The notes below the pieces were generated by a model. The model was not told the origin of the DNA and did not search any database. It saw only the letters and a list, made by a program, of their open reading frames with translations. From positions 868,001 through 932,000 of the forward strand of contig CP150546.1 in NCBI GenBank assembly GCA_049487715.1: a stretch of DNA of 64,000 nucleotides. Direction: 5' to 3'. The position numbers and the translations under genes are program-made. Below are positions 9,259 through 19,134 of this stretch, one piece after another. Every line of letters starts with the position of its first letter. Position 1 is the stretch's first letter. The stretch comes from Pycnococcus provasolii. Lineage: Eukaryota > Chlorophyta > Pseudoscourfieldiophyceae > Pseudoscourfieldiales.

Positions 9259-9530
9259 ACACAAGAACGCCGTTATTAAGAATGTCCTTTCGTAATTCAA
9301 GGATCCGCAACCATACCATAAGGGTCGCGCTGGCCAAGCAAAGTAAGTTGAAGCACGTGACTGGGACCACGTGGTACATGCGTGATGAACCAACCCCCAA
9401 CTTACCCCCCCGGGGATCGTACTCCATTTTTCCACGAAACCCCCATTAAACATTCCTCCCCCCTCTCCTTCCCCCCCCGGACCTTTTCTCTCCGCGGTTC
9501 TCAACAACTCGACGCCACAAAAATACAGCC

Positions 9531-10226
9531 ATGGCGTTCGTTACGACGTCCTCATCTTCGGCGTGCAGGTGCAACAAGGTGCGCCAAGGTGCGTGGAGGT
9601 GGAACAAATACACAAGTGCTGCAGCAGCAGCTGCTGCCGTGCCGTCACCACGCCAACAGAGAGAAGACTGTCGCGTCGCCCGTCGATCGGGGTGTGTTTG
9701 GGATCGACAGTCAATCAACGTAGCTGTCTGGCGTCTCGCGGCGACGGGGCCGGGAGGAGGCGTGCTGGATAAGCCGACGACGAACCCAGGAAGGCAGAGC
9801 GAGTTTGACTTGGGGTACGTCTTTGCTAACCTTTTTTTATGTGGGAATACAGAATACAACAACAACGGTGGCCTTGGGCAAGTGGACTGACTCTGACCGA
9901 CTGAACGCAACCACACCCACACCCATCGCTCGAACAACAGGAAGGTGCGCCGTACGAAGGAACCTCCTCAGTTTCGCGTGATGCTGCACAACGACGACAA
10001 TAATCGCCGCGAGTACGTGGTGCAGGTGTTGTTGAAGTGCATCCCTGGCATGACGGTGGACATCGCCGTGAACGTGATGAACGAGGCGCACAACCACGGA
10101 CTCGCTTGCGTGATAACATGCGCGCAGGACGACGCGGAGAGCTACTGCGAGAAGTTAAGGGCGAATGGCCTAATTAGCAGCATTGAACCTGCGGGCGGAG
10201 GCGGAGGCAAGGACGTGCCTGAGTAA
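9531..10226 (+). CDS. clpS: ClpS adaptor, plastid form (two exons)
   Basis: Exons are 9531-9814 and 9941-10226, joined by a 126-nt intron with donor GTACGT and acceptor AACAG. The product is 189 residues. Residues 1-75 are a Ser/Ala/Arg-rich transit peptide. The ClpS core begins at GGGVLDKPTTNPGR, crosses the splice junction at SEFDLG/KVRRTKEPPQ, and continues with VMLHNDDNNRREYVVQVL, the PGMTVD loop, MNEAHNHGLACV and CAQDDAESYC. ClpS binds N-degron substrates and hands them to the Hsp100 chaperone ClpC of the stromal Clp protease. Without the intron the frame breaks exactly inside the conserved core, so the intron is well supported. Confidence 0.9.
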
Positions 10227-10315
10227 CCACGAGCCTGTTCTGTTCCACCACCACCACCACCACCACCACCACCACCTGGTCGCCATGATCCAGAGCCATC
10301 CCCAAAATCAAGCGA

Positions 10316-11212
10316 ATGAAACCCCCAAACATTCTCCAACATTCTCACGACAACTGGATGACGACGGAGATGGACGCCGACGCCGCCGATGCCCACGCCC
10401 ATGCCGGTGGTGGTGGTGGTGAAGATGAGTACCTCAGCGACTCCTCGGCCTCAGTCAGCTCCCTGGGTAGCGAAAGATCCTCCCTCAGCGACTCCTCGAT
10501 GCCCTTCCCGTGCCTGCCACTCGACGACATGCCAGCCAGTGACTCAGCCATGCCCCTCGACGGATACGAGTACCTGCGACGCGTGCGTGACGAAGCCGCG
10601 CGAATACCAAACACTGTCACATGTGACACGACAATGCACCTAAAGTTTTCCTCAGCACAGCAGGGCTCTGACGAACCTGCTTGTGACGTGGCGCAGACGA
10701 ATGAGCACGTCGAACGACACGTCAATCCCGCGTGGGTGCACGAGTTTGTTGCTAGCTTCGAGGAGCTGCGTGTCTCGCTGGAGGCGTGCGCCTCCGCCGG
10801 GGCGGTGAGCTCGCAGATAACGGTGCCGGCGCCTCCCGCGTCCGTCAACGATCACCAGGGATGGCGGCGTTTCGCCGCGAAGAACGAGCCAACGACACAG
10901 ATACTAGCCGCTGTCAGGGAACACGAAGCGCCAATCCTGCTCTCCTGGCTCACGGAAGAACTCACCGCCGCTGACGATGCCATCGACGAGCGACGAGCGG
11001 CGTGGGTGTACGGCGTCATGGCACGACTGGGGTGGCCGCTTGACGCAGATGCCGCCTCCAGCCTGCGCGTGGTCCTCCGCCACGCTGCACGCGCAAGAAG
11101 AGAGCACGCGCACGATGCTGAGGTGCACGCGCGAGCACACGTTCTGATGGCGGCGGCTGGCGTGTATTTCAAGCAGGCGGGAGTTGATGAGGATGAATTC
11201 CGTCTCCTGTAA
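10316..11212 (+). CDS. Gemin2/SIP1-family protein of the SMN complex
   Basis: A 298-residue protein. The first 80 residues are low-complexity and acidic/Ser-rich. GYEYLRRVRDEAARIP near residue 83 is the N-terminal SMN-complex signature, and the C-terminal half (W-RFAAKNEP, HEAPILLSWLTEE, WVYGVMARLGWPLDADAASSLR, VYFKQAGVDE) follows the Gemin2/Brr1 helical pattern. Gemin2 holds the Sm protein pentamer during assembly of spliceosomal snRNPs. The position of the first ATG is ambiguous (10316, or internal Met at residues 15 or 19), which does not affect the domain. A CAC trinucleotide run (10243-10276) precedes it. Confidence 0.8.
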   Translation: MKPPNILQHSHDNWMTTEMDADAADAHAHAGGGGGEDEYLSDSSASVSSLGSERSSLSDSSMPFPCLPLDDMPASDSAMPLDGYEYLRRVRDEAARIPNTVTCDTTMHLKFSSAQQGSDEPACDVAQTNEHVERHVNPAWVHEFVASFEELRVSLEACASAGAVSSQITVPAPPASVNDHQGWRRFAAKNEPTTQILAAVREHEAPILLSWLTEELTAADDAIDERRAAWVYGVMARLGWPLDADAASSLRVVLRHAARARREHAHDAEVHARAHVLMAAAGVYFKQAGVDEDEFRLL

Positions 11213-11299
11213 ACTGTCAGAAATTGTATACGTAAAGGTAAAAGAGAAATCGGCTGTTACACACACAAAAATTGATGAAAACAAAACAAAACGCAGAGC

Positions 11300-12265
11300 T
11301 CACAAACACCAAGCAAGGCAGAAGCGTGGACAGCAGTTCATCGCGCGCAGGCTCAGCACTTGCCACGTAGGAAATGCCACGTGTTCGCGTCCACGCAACA
11401 CTCCGCGCGCAATCACCTCCGCAGCTTTGTCCACGGGCATGCCACGCGTGAATGCCGTGCTGTGATCGCGTGTCATGCCCGTGGCAACGAACGGTGGGAA
11501 AACTGTGGTGACGGTAACCTCCCTAAGCCTTGCGTTGTCGTCTACGTCGTCGTCCTGAGCGCCATTTTCGAGCTGCTGCCCGGCTGAAGAGGGACTGTCA
11601 TCCTTCTTGCTCCAGTGCGGCGACGCTGGTGCACCCATGCGAAGTTCCGCACGAAGGCCATCGGCTAGTGCTGTCACCGCGTGCTTCGTCGCTATGTACA
11701 CGAGTGCGCCGCGAAGGCCAAAATGTCCCGCACCGGCAGCCAGATGAATGCCGAGAGTGCTGAGTGAGGAAATGATGACAAGCGACGTGCGTCTAGTCTC
11801 TCCCTTTCGCAGCGCCTCGACGGCGGGCAGCGCGGTATTGATGACGCCGATGAGGTTGATCTCAACGATATCACGCGCTGTTTCCATCTCTGTGAGCATT
11901 CCTTTGAGCGGATTTTCCAGCGCCGCCAAATCCTTCGCTCCTCCGTTGAGAGTGGGCGTTGCAATTCCCGCGTTGGCAACCACCAAGTCCAAAGGACACG
12001 CGTCGTTGGCGTCGCGAATGAATTTTCCCATCTCATCCGCGCTGCGTACATCGACGACGCGTGCGAGCACAACTATGGCACATTCCGGCACCGCCGCTAG
12101 AACGAGTCGTCGTTTCGCATCTTCGAGTTTCGCGGCATCTCTCCCACATATGGCGATGTGGCGAACTTGCGATGCGGGCTGCTGCACGAGGTTGATTGCG
12201 AGCGCGAGTCCTAGTCCTGACGACGCGCCTGTGATGAGCACGGAGCGCGGGGAGAGAAGAGACAT
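11300..12265 (-). CDS. Short-chain dehydrogenase/reductase
   Basis: A 321-residue classical SDR. The start is at MSLLSPRSVL, immediately before the first Rossmann strand. Visible motifs are the cofactor loop TGASSGLG (residues 12-19), the NAG motif (98-100), catalytic Ser near 167, and YIATK with Tyr190 and Lys194. A PPFVATGM segment follows, as in 3-ketodihydrosphingosine reductase-like and other fatty-acyl SDRs. A basic residue at the end of strand 2 (CGRD) suggests NADPH use. The substrate cannot be told from the sequence. No membrane anchor is obvious. Confidence 0.75.
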   Translation of the reverse strand: MSLLSPRSVLITGASSGLGLALAINLVQQPASQVRHIAICGRDAAKLEDAKRRLVLAAVPECAIVVLARVVDVRSADEMGKFIRDANDACPLDLVVANAGIATPTLNGGAKDLAALENPLKGMLTEMETARDIVEINLIGVINTALPAVEALRKGETRRTSLVIISSLSTLGIHLAAGAGHFGLRGALVYIATKHAVTALADGLRAELRMGAPASPHWSKKDDSPSSAGQQLENGAQDDDVDDNARLREVTVTTVFPPFVATGMTRDHSTAFTRGMPVDKAAEVIARGVLRGREHVAFPTWQVLSLRAMNCCPRFCLAWCL

Positions 12266-12791
12266 CTCACCTGGACGCAGAAGGCGCAGAACGAATGAAT
12301 GAGGTGCACTGATTGATGAACGATGAATGATGAGCACAAACACTCACAAACAAATGATGACACCTAACCCTGGGGCACTTTAACTCTAGAGCAACGGACA
12401 GGTGTACTGCTGTCTGTAGGTCATCGATACATTAGCGGACAGCATTACAGGGCTCCATCACTCAACTTGTGCATCGCCCCTCAGGGAGGCTAATCTAATA
12501 ACCAGAGGGGGGAAAAGTGTATGTCGAGGGTACGGAATAGGCCTGTGGGAAATAGAAATATCTGTCAAATAATTGTTCCTCCCCCTTGGTACCGGGTAGC
12601 CCGCGGGGGGTGGGAGTTTGTTTGATATCTTCTAGGGTAGGGCCCGGATGCTTGCTGCCTGCTGCCCGGGGTCGGGGGGTTGCAAGTTTAAGTTGCAACT
12701 GCTGACTGTAACTTTAATGAACTGAACGGAACGTTACTTCAGGACTCCTCCGGTCCTCCTCCCGCCGTTATTTTTTTAAAATAAGCGAATC
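12266..12791. other. Divergent intergenic region, no gene seen
   Basis: 526 bp between the SDR and AdhE starts. It holds a single CCTAACCC near 12363 and G/C-runs at 12600-12680. No ORF with coding character. Confidence 0.5.
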
Positions 12792-15700
12792 ATGTATGTC
12801 GTGCACGCTCGCTCTGAATTTGGAATATGCGGAGGGCGACTCCGTCATCGTGCTGCGCGCGCTCCATTAGGAGTGATGGAGGCGTGGCTGGGGGGGACTC
12901 GTCGTCGTAGCTGGGGGGGCGCGGCGATGCGGCATCCGCCGTCGTCTTCGGCGACGGCAGCCGACTCCTCCTCCCCTCATCATGCCGCCGCTGCTGCTGC
13001 TAACTACGATGCAGATAGGACGCATGCACCGCACGTCATCGGCGGGATGAAGAGCCTGGAATCGTTGTCGTCACTGCAATCACTTCCAGTTTCCTCCATC
13101 GCCGATCCCGCAAGCGCCGACGAAATGCTCGATGTGCTCGCGGATGCTCAGACAGCATTTCTCAAAGCGACACAAGCTGACGCGGACAAAATCGCTCACG
13201 CCGTCGCGCGTGCGTCGGACCAGCGGCGAATCGTGTTCGCCGCATTGGCGGTGGAGGAGACTGGCATGGGAATCCTCGAGGACAAGGCGCTGAAGAATCA
13301 CTTTGCTGCCGAGTACGTCTGGTCGAAGCACGCAAAGACAAAGACGGTCGGAATCATCGAAGAGGACCATTCGAGAGGTATTACGCAAGTGGCAAATCCT
13401 GTCGGACCCATCGCAAGCATCATTCCATGCACAAATCCAACAAGCACGATTGTATTTCACATCCTCCTCGCCATGAAAACACGCAACACGATAGTCTTCC
13501 TGCCTCACCCACGAGCGCGTCGCGTATCGAAGTTTGTGTGCGACGTACTGGGCAAAGCGGCAGTTGCTGCAGGTGCTCCCCCCGGCTGCATTGCGTGCAT
13601 CGACCCATCGAGCGTCAGCTTCAGCCAATACATCATGCAACATGAGAAAATTCGATTCGTGCTCGCGACAGGTGGAGCGTCGATGGTACACGCGGCATAC
13701 ACATCGGGAAAACCCACAATTGCTGTAGGAGCAGGCAACTGTGCGTCGATTGTCGACGAAAGTGCTAACCTCGACGATGCCGTAGGCCTGATCGTGCTTG
13801 GCAAGACGTTCGATAACGGAATTATATGTGCGTCAGAGCAAGCCGCAGTGGTGGTGGATGAGGTGTACGATAGCTTCGTGTCCAAGCTCGTGGCCAGGGG
13901 TGTTCACTTCGTACGCGACGCTGCGCAGCGGGAACGCTTAGCAAAGACGTTCCATGTCGATGGCAAAATTAATCCTGACATTGTCGGCCAAAGCGCATCG
14001 AAGATCGCACAAATGGCGGACATCACCGTGCCGGAAACATGTCCCACTCCTCTAGTTCTTGCGGTGGAGACGGGCGAAATTGGTCCACAGGAGCCCTTCA
14101 GCTACGAAAAGCTTTGTCCGATCCTAGCTGTGTACCGCGCTCAGGATTTCGACGACGCGATTCGTAAGGCAAAGTCTTTGGCCTTGAATCATGGCGTCGG
14201 GCACACAAGCTGCCTTCACACGAATGTCGAGCGCAATCGTGAGCGAATTCGCCAATTCGAGCTTGAGATGCCAACACATCACAATCTCGTAAACGTACCA
14301 GCATCTCTGGGTGCAATTGGGGGGCCGTACAACTCCAATCTCGAGCCCTCACTGACGCTTGGCGTAGGAACGACTGGTGGTTCGTCCATGTCCGCCAATC
14401 TCGGGCCAATGCAGCTGCTTAATGTGTCGACAACTGCCGAGCGACAGGAGCACGTTGAGTGGTTTAAATCACCTCACAGCGTCTACTTCAATCGAAACTC
14501 AATTCGAGATGCACTTCACGACCTCGTCGACGACGATCCACGCGACAGCTTTGGGCCCTGCGGCAGCGATGGAGCCGATGGCAAGTCAAGTCGCAAGTGT
14601 CGCGTTCTCATCATTACTGACGCCATCATGGTAGGGCTCGGCTTGATCGATACTACTGTCGATGCACTGGTCGGCGAGATGGGAATGACTGTATCCGTAT
14701 GGGCCGGCGTAACGCCCGATCCTACGATGGACTGTGTGCGATCTGGCGTCGAGGAAATGAAGAGATTTGAGCCAGATGTCGTCATAGCGCTAGGCGGTGG
14801 AAGTGCGATTGACGGCGCCAAAGTCATGCGCCTTCTGTACGAGCACCCGGAAATGACCATCGAGGACATGGCACTGCGATTCATCGAGATTCGGCGGCGC
14901 ATCATACGCTTTCCTCTTCACAATACGAAGGTGCGCCGTCTCATTTGTATTCCAACCACATCTGGCACGGGTGCTGAGGTGACTCCGTTCGCCGTGATCA
15001 CGAGCGACGACGGGGTGAAGTATCCTCTTACTAGCTATGCGCTCGTTCCGGACATCGCCATCGTCGATCCAAGTCTTGCAATGTCGCAGCCAAAGCGACT
15101 CGCGGCTTACACAGGACTTGATGCTCTCACGCACGCTCTCGAGAGCTTGGTCAGCACGTATGCATCCGACTACACGATTCCCCTGAGCATGCAAGCAACG
15201 CGCTTGGTGCTCATGCACCTCGAAGAGAGCGTTGTGCACGGCAACGAGACAGCGCGCGCAAAGGTGCACCATGCAGCCACGATCGCGGGGTTGGCTTTCG
15301 GCAATGCATTTTTGGGTATCGCGCACAGCCTTGCACACCAGCTCGGCGCGGCTTTCCACGTCCCCCACGGCTTGGCGTGCGCTCTAGTGATCACGCATGT
15401 CATGCGCTACAATGCCGTTAAGAACCCAACGCGGATGGGTGTGTTCAGCCAGTACATGTGTCCTCAGTCTGCCGAACGATACGCCTCAGTCGCGCGCTTT
15501 GTGGGGTTGGACGCTTGCGAAGTCGTGCGTGCTGGTGAAGGTTATGATGCTGATGACGACGCCGTGAACGCTTTTCTCGTCGAGGCCTTGATTGACGAGG
15601 TGGAGGCCCTGAGGGAACGCCTTGGCGTGCCTGCCACGCTCATCGCGTACTTCGAAGAGCAACAACTCGCTCAGAAGGGCACGCAGGTGCCCATCACGCG

Positions 15701-15842
15701 CGAGGCGATTGCGGCCAAATTGGATGGGCTTGCGCTCGCGGCGTTCGACGACCAGTGCACGGGCACGAACCCTCGCTACCCGCTTATCTCCGAGCTCAAG
15801 GTTCTGCTCGAGTGCGCGTGCTTCGGCGACGGGATAGAGTAA
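12792..15842 (+). CDS. adhE: Bifunctional acetaldehyde-CoA/alcohol dehydrogenase AdhE
   Basis: A 1016-residue protein; bacterial AdhE is about 890, and the extra length is an N-terminal Ser/Ala/Arg-rich extension of roughly 95 residues that may target an organelle. Residues 100-540 form the CoA-acylating aldehyde dehydrogenase with the nucleophile Cys346 in GIICASEQ and the VGAGNCASIVDE loop. Residues 590-1016 form an iron-type alcohol dehydrogenase: GGGSAIDGAK (about 667), TTSGTGAEVTPF (about 722), GLDALTHALE, and the metal-site helix IAHSLAHQLGAAFHVPHG. The enzyme reduces acetyl-CoA to ethanol with two NADH and supports dark anaerobic fermentation in green algae. One uninterrupted exon. Confidence 0.95.
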   Translation: MYVVHARSEFGICGGRLRHRAARAPLGVMEAWLGGTRRRSWGGAAMRHPPSSSATAADSSSPHHAAAAAANYDADRTHAPHVIGGMKSLESLSSLQSLPVSSIADPASADEMLDVLADAQTAFLKATQADADKIAHAVARASDQRRIVFAALAVEETGMGILEDKALKNHFAAEYVWSKHAKTKTVGIIEEDHSRGITQVANPVGPIASIIPCTNPTSTIVFHILLAMKTRNTIVFLPHPRARRVSKFVCDVLGKAAVAAGAPPGCIACIDPSSVSFSQYIMQHEKIRFVLATGGASMVHAAYTSGKPTIAVGAGNCASIVDESANLDDAVGLIVLGKTFDNGIICASEQAAVVVDEVYDSFVSKLVARGVHFVRDAAQRERLAKTFHVDGKINPDIVGQSASKIAQMADITVPETCPTPLVLAVETGEIGPQEPFSYEKLCPILAVYRAQDFDDAIRKAKSLALNHGVGHTSCLHTNVERNRERIRQFELEMPTHHNLVNVPASLGAIGGPYNSNLEPSLTLGVGTTGGSSMSANLGPMQLLNVSTTAERQEHVEWFKSPHSVYFNRNSIRDALHDLVDDDPRDSFGPCGSDGADGKSSRKCRVLIITDAIMVGLGLIDTTVDALVGEMGMTVSVWAGVTPDPTMDCVRSGVEEMKRFEPDVVIALGGGSAIDGAKVMRLLYEHPEMTIEDMALRFIEIRRRIIRFPLHNTKVRRLICIPTTSGTGAEVTPFAVITSDDGVKYPLTSYALVPDIAIVDPSLAMSQPKRLAAYTGLDALTHALESLVSTYASDYTIPLSMQATRLVLMHLEESVVHGNETARAKVHHAATIAGLAFGNAFLGIAHSLAHQLGAAFHVPHGLACALVITHVMRYNAVKNPTRMGVFSQYMCPQSAERYASVARFVGLDACEVVRAGEGYDADDDAVNAFLVEALIDEVEALRERLGVPATLIAYFEEQQLAQKGTQVPITREAIAAKLDGLALAAFDDQCTGTNPRYPLISELKVLLECACFGDGIE

Positions 15843-15920
15843 AGTACACTTCGTTACTGAATGAGGGATCTCAGTATTATTATAATACGTAGACAAGAGC
15901 AGCCTTCAGAAGTCTCACAT

Positions 15921-18317
15921 TCATCGCACGATCGTCCACCAACGAGAACGCATCGTGCCGTGCGTGTCGTCGTCGTCCTCGTCGCGTTCCGAACGGCCCT
16001 CCCTCTCATGAGCACTCCACGCGTCATCCAAAAGCTCGTGAAGGTCGAAGTAATTCGCACGAATGCCGTACCACACGCGCGTGCTGTCCGGCATCGGCTC
16101 CTCCACAACGGGGGGAGGAGGGGGAGGGGCGCGACCGCCGCGTGACGCCGCAGCGGCGATCGTTGCACTCGGAGGAGGTGCCGGCGTTTGGTACGTCACC
16201 GAGTACACAACCATCAGTCCGTCGTCGCACGATGCAAACGGTGCCTTGGACGACATTCTGATCATCGTGGGGTAAGAAAAGCGAACGCCGGCCAGACGGC
16301 GCTCGGCAAGGCTTGCCACAGTGTGCCACGTCGTGCCCTCGTCGAGCGACACCGCAAGACGCAGGGCTGTGCGTGTTCGGCTCATCGCGCGCTGGCTGTA
16401 GTGAAAGAGATTGTGTTGGTTGAACGCCAGCAAGAGAGCGGTCTTGGGACTCGTAGCACCTTGAGGCGTCCACGACACAGAGATCAGGTCTGCCTTCGTG
16501 TCTGGATTCGGTATGATTGTCGGCTCCGGAATGGTCCAGCTCGTTCCCTCGTCGTGACTCATTGTAGTGTACAGATATCCTGAGTTGCTGCGAAACACCA
16601 TGAGAAGCCTCACTCCCGCGTCAGGCCCGGCGGAGGACAATTCGACCACGGCGTTCTCAATCAAGTGGTAATGCGGGTGTGCAAGCCACCCGCGAATGTG
16701 CCACGTCGCGCCCTTGTCCGTGGAAGCGAGCAGACTGGCTGCAGCTCCGCTCTTTCGGCTGTAGCACGGCGTGAGAAGGTCGTCAACCTTTTTGTCAGAG
16801 TTTGCAGCTTTCGCCGCCTTGGAAGCATTGAGCTTGTCCGTGGCGGCGGAGCTCTGTATGAGTGGCAGAGCCGTGGGCCGCTCTCGCCAGAAGGGTAGCA
16901 GCCACGTTCCTTTGGAGGTTACGAGCACCTTGTTCGCAGTCACCTTGGGAATGTACCCAGCCTCATCCACGTCGAGAAGCACCTGTGGCTCTGTCCACGT
17001 GTCAGTCGCCTCGTAGTACCTCACCGCCATGATGGCACCGCCAATGACGAGCCGCTCCGGCATGTTGTGGATCGGCGGACGCGCGCACACTGGATTGCTC
17101 TGGCTGTAGAACAGCCAAAGCGGCATGTCGATGTTGCCCTCGTCATCGTCACCCGGGTCGAAGAAGACGGGGCCCCACTGTCCAGACCGGCGAATGCGTA
17201 TGCTGCCATCGCCGTCGCCGCCAGCCGCGGCGATGGATTCGCTGAATATGCCATCATCGCTGTCGCCGTCACCGTCCAAGTCGCTGAGGTTCTCCTGCGC
17301 GGAGGCAAGCTCGTGTGCGCCCCAGTACAGCGGCACGCGCCGCGACGTGTCCCATGTGTACGGCGAGCCTTCGGCTGGCCAGCCGCCCTCTGATGCGTCA
17401 CTCCCCATCCGCGCCGATTTGGATGGCAGCTCCGATGCGAGTGTGTACCGAATGTGCTGGTCCACGTGGCCCTCGTGGCGCGAGCTGGCCTGGAATGCGA
17501 CAAGGTATGATCCGTTGCGCAGCTGCACACCCGTGGCCATGTGCGTGTAACCGAGAGCGGGCTCGCCGCGTCGGAAGGCTGGTCTACGATGACTCCTTCT
17601 CAGCTCTGGATCGTACTCCGGGCTCCATGGCATATCTTGCTGATTTCTCGCGACCACACGAAGCTCGCAGTCGCGCGTGATCGACTGATCTTTGGGGCAG
17701 CCAGTGTTGTTGGCGCGAAAGATGAATGAGCTCTTTCCCTGCCATGTTCGCAGACACTCCGCTCCTTGCATGCTTGCTTTACGATCTGCGGGCGCAGCTG
17801 CGGCGCGAGCCATCTTATTCCTCTTATGGCTGCCGGTTGCCGTGGTGGTGGTGGCGGCGGCGGTAGTGGTGGTGGTGGTGGTTGTGGTGGTTGGCGCCGC
17901 GCTTGGTTGCGTGTCGTCGACTTCGGCGTCGATATCGGCGTGTCTTTCTGTGGGCTCGACGCGGAGTACCGCCTCCTCGTATTTCGTCGGCAAAGCAGCG
18001 GCAGAGTTCGCGTCGTTCTCCCCCTCCGTATCGTCCCACGTCGTCGCAAGATTCGCCGCTTCCCGTTTTCCATCAATGGCGACGGCCAAGTCCGTCTCGT
18101 CTCGCTCTTGCCTTCTCCTTCCCAGCGCACGTACAGCGAACGTCACGTAGCATACGCATATGGCGATAGTAACGATAGCAAGTATGCGCGTGTGTGTCGA
18201 GGATGATTTTGATTGATGACCTCCTCTTCGCACATTGACATGAATGCTGCGCATGGATGGTGAGAGCGGCTTCCAAGTCGGCGCAAGCTTAAGGCCACTG
18301 GACAGACCACTTCCCAT
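15921..18317 (-). CDS. Sialidase-fold (BNR/Asp-box) type II membrane protein
   Basis: A 798-residue protein from the first ATG (MGSGLSSG). One transmembrane helix lies at about residues 45-63 (ILAIVTIAICVCYVTFAV), followed by a basic patch and a long Thr/Ala-rich stalk containing a run of Thr. The rest is a six-bladed propeller of the sialidase superfamily: three Asp boxes read STDKGATW, SHDEGTSW and SLDEGTTW. Plants and algae carry similar proteins of unknown substrate, so true sialidase activity should not be assumed. The topology (short cytosolic tail, helix, stalk, lumenal propeller) suggests a Golgi or cell-surface glycan enzyme. It converges with adhE, 78 bp apart. Confidence 0.7.
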   Translation of the reverse strand: MGSGLSSGLKLAPTWKPLSPSMRSIHVNVRRGGHQSKSSSTHTRILAIVTIAICVCYVTFAVRALGRRRQERDETDLAVAIDGKREAANLATTWDDTEGENDANSAAALPTKYEEAVLRVEPTERHADIDAEVDDTQPSAAPTTTTTTTTTTAAATTTTATGSHKRNKMARAAAAPADRKASMQGAECLRTWQGKSSFIFRANNTGCPKDQSITRDCELRVVARNQQDMPWSPEYDPELRRSHRRPAFRRGEPALGYTHMATGVQLRNGSYLVAFQASSRHEGHVDQHIRYTLASELPSKSARMGSDASEGGWPAEGSPYTWDTSRRVPLYWGAHELASAQENLSDLDGDGDSDDGIFSESIAAAGGDGDGSIRIRRSGQWGPVFFDPGDDDEGNIDMPLWLFYSQSNPVCARPPIHNMPERLVIGGAIMAVRYYEATDTWTEPQVLLDVDEAGYIPKVTANKVLVTSKGTWLLPFWRERPTALPLIQSSAATDKLNASKAAKAANSDKKVDDLLTPCYSRKSGAAASLLASTDKGATWHIRGWLAHPHYHLIENAVVELSSAGPDAGVRLLMVFRSNSGYLYTTMSHDEGTSWTIPEPTIIPNPDTKADLISVSWTPQGATSPKTALLLAFNQHNLFHYSQRAMSRTRTALRLAVSLDEGTTWHTVASLAERRLAGVRFSYPTMIRMSSKAPFASCDDGLMVVYSVTYQTPAPPPSATIAAAASRGGRAPPPPPPVVEEPMPDSTRVWYGIRANYFDLHELLDDAWSAHEREGRSERDEDDDDTHGTMRSRWWTIVR

Positions 18318-19134
18318 GCAGTGCAGTGCAGTACACTCAGCTAGGTAAGGAATCGAGCGAGCAAGTGCAAGTGCAAAGTGTGGTAATAGAACAAATAAAA
18401 CAGCAAGTGCAAGCACACAATGCCACGGATACAGATGTTTCCCAACGGTAAAGTTTACCAGGTGAAATGGGGACCGAAAGCCTTAAAGGAAGTTCGCCGG
18501 CCGCCAAAGGATTGCCAATGCGAGACTTCTTCGTGTGACCAGATCTGAGGTCTCGTGCCTCTCAAAGGACACGTGCACCAACCACCTACGATAGGCAGGT
18601 AAGTTAAAGTTAAGTTGCTCCTCTCAACAACCAGAGCGGAGAATAAGATGTATGTACTTACACTTGTGCAAGCTTAAGTTACTGGTACCGTGGAACGAAC
18701 GCTTCCTTCCAACGGGAATGGGAATGAATGCCTGAAAGGAAGGCTTCGAAGGATGATTGCGCGGGATGGCCGTCCCTTAAGCCCTACCAACCTACGATAA
18801 AGGTTTCGGGCGCCGGCTCCGGGTTAGGGTTGTGAGAAAACTAGGGTTAGCGAGGAGGGGGTGCTTGGATGCTAAGAATAAGGGGCGCCGGCGCCGGGTT
18901 ATATAATATTAGGGCTGTTAGACTCGAAAACTAACTAGGGTTACGAGGAGGGGTTAGGGGGTTAGGGGTTAGGGTGACCCGGTTTCTTCTAAATAGAATT
19001 TGTGGACGAGATTGGTTACCAGGTTGGGTCTCGACGCCATATTACATCCTAACTACCTTGTGCCATGGCGCCACCCTCCCTGGCACTGGGAAGAAATAGC
19101 ACAAAGGCCCCCTCCTGGAGCCGCCTATTTTCAT
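18318..19134. other. Divergent region with telomere-like and GC-rich repeats
   Basis: 817 bp between the sialidase-like and MFS genes. CTACGATA occurs at 18586 and 18792. Two related units begin with GGGCGCCGGC at 18808 and 18882, each followed by GGGTTA-type sequence and ending GAGGAGGGG. A TTAGGGG array at 18945-18978 ends 20 bp before the MFS open frame begins. Confidence 0.6.

Noticed and set aside
10183-10422. Poly-His open frame
   Set aside because: Caused by a CAC repeat between clpS and the Gemin2 gene; no other coding evidence.
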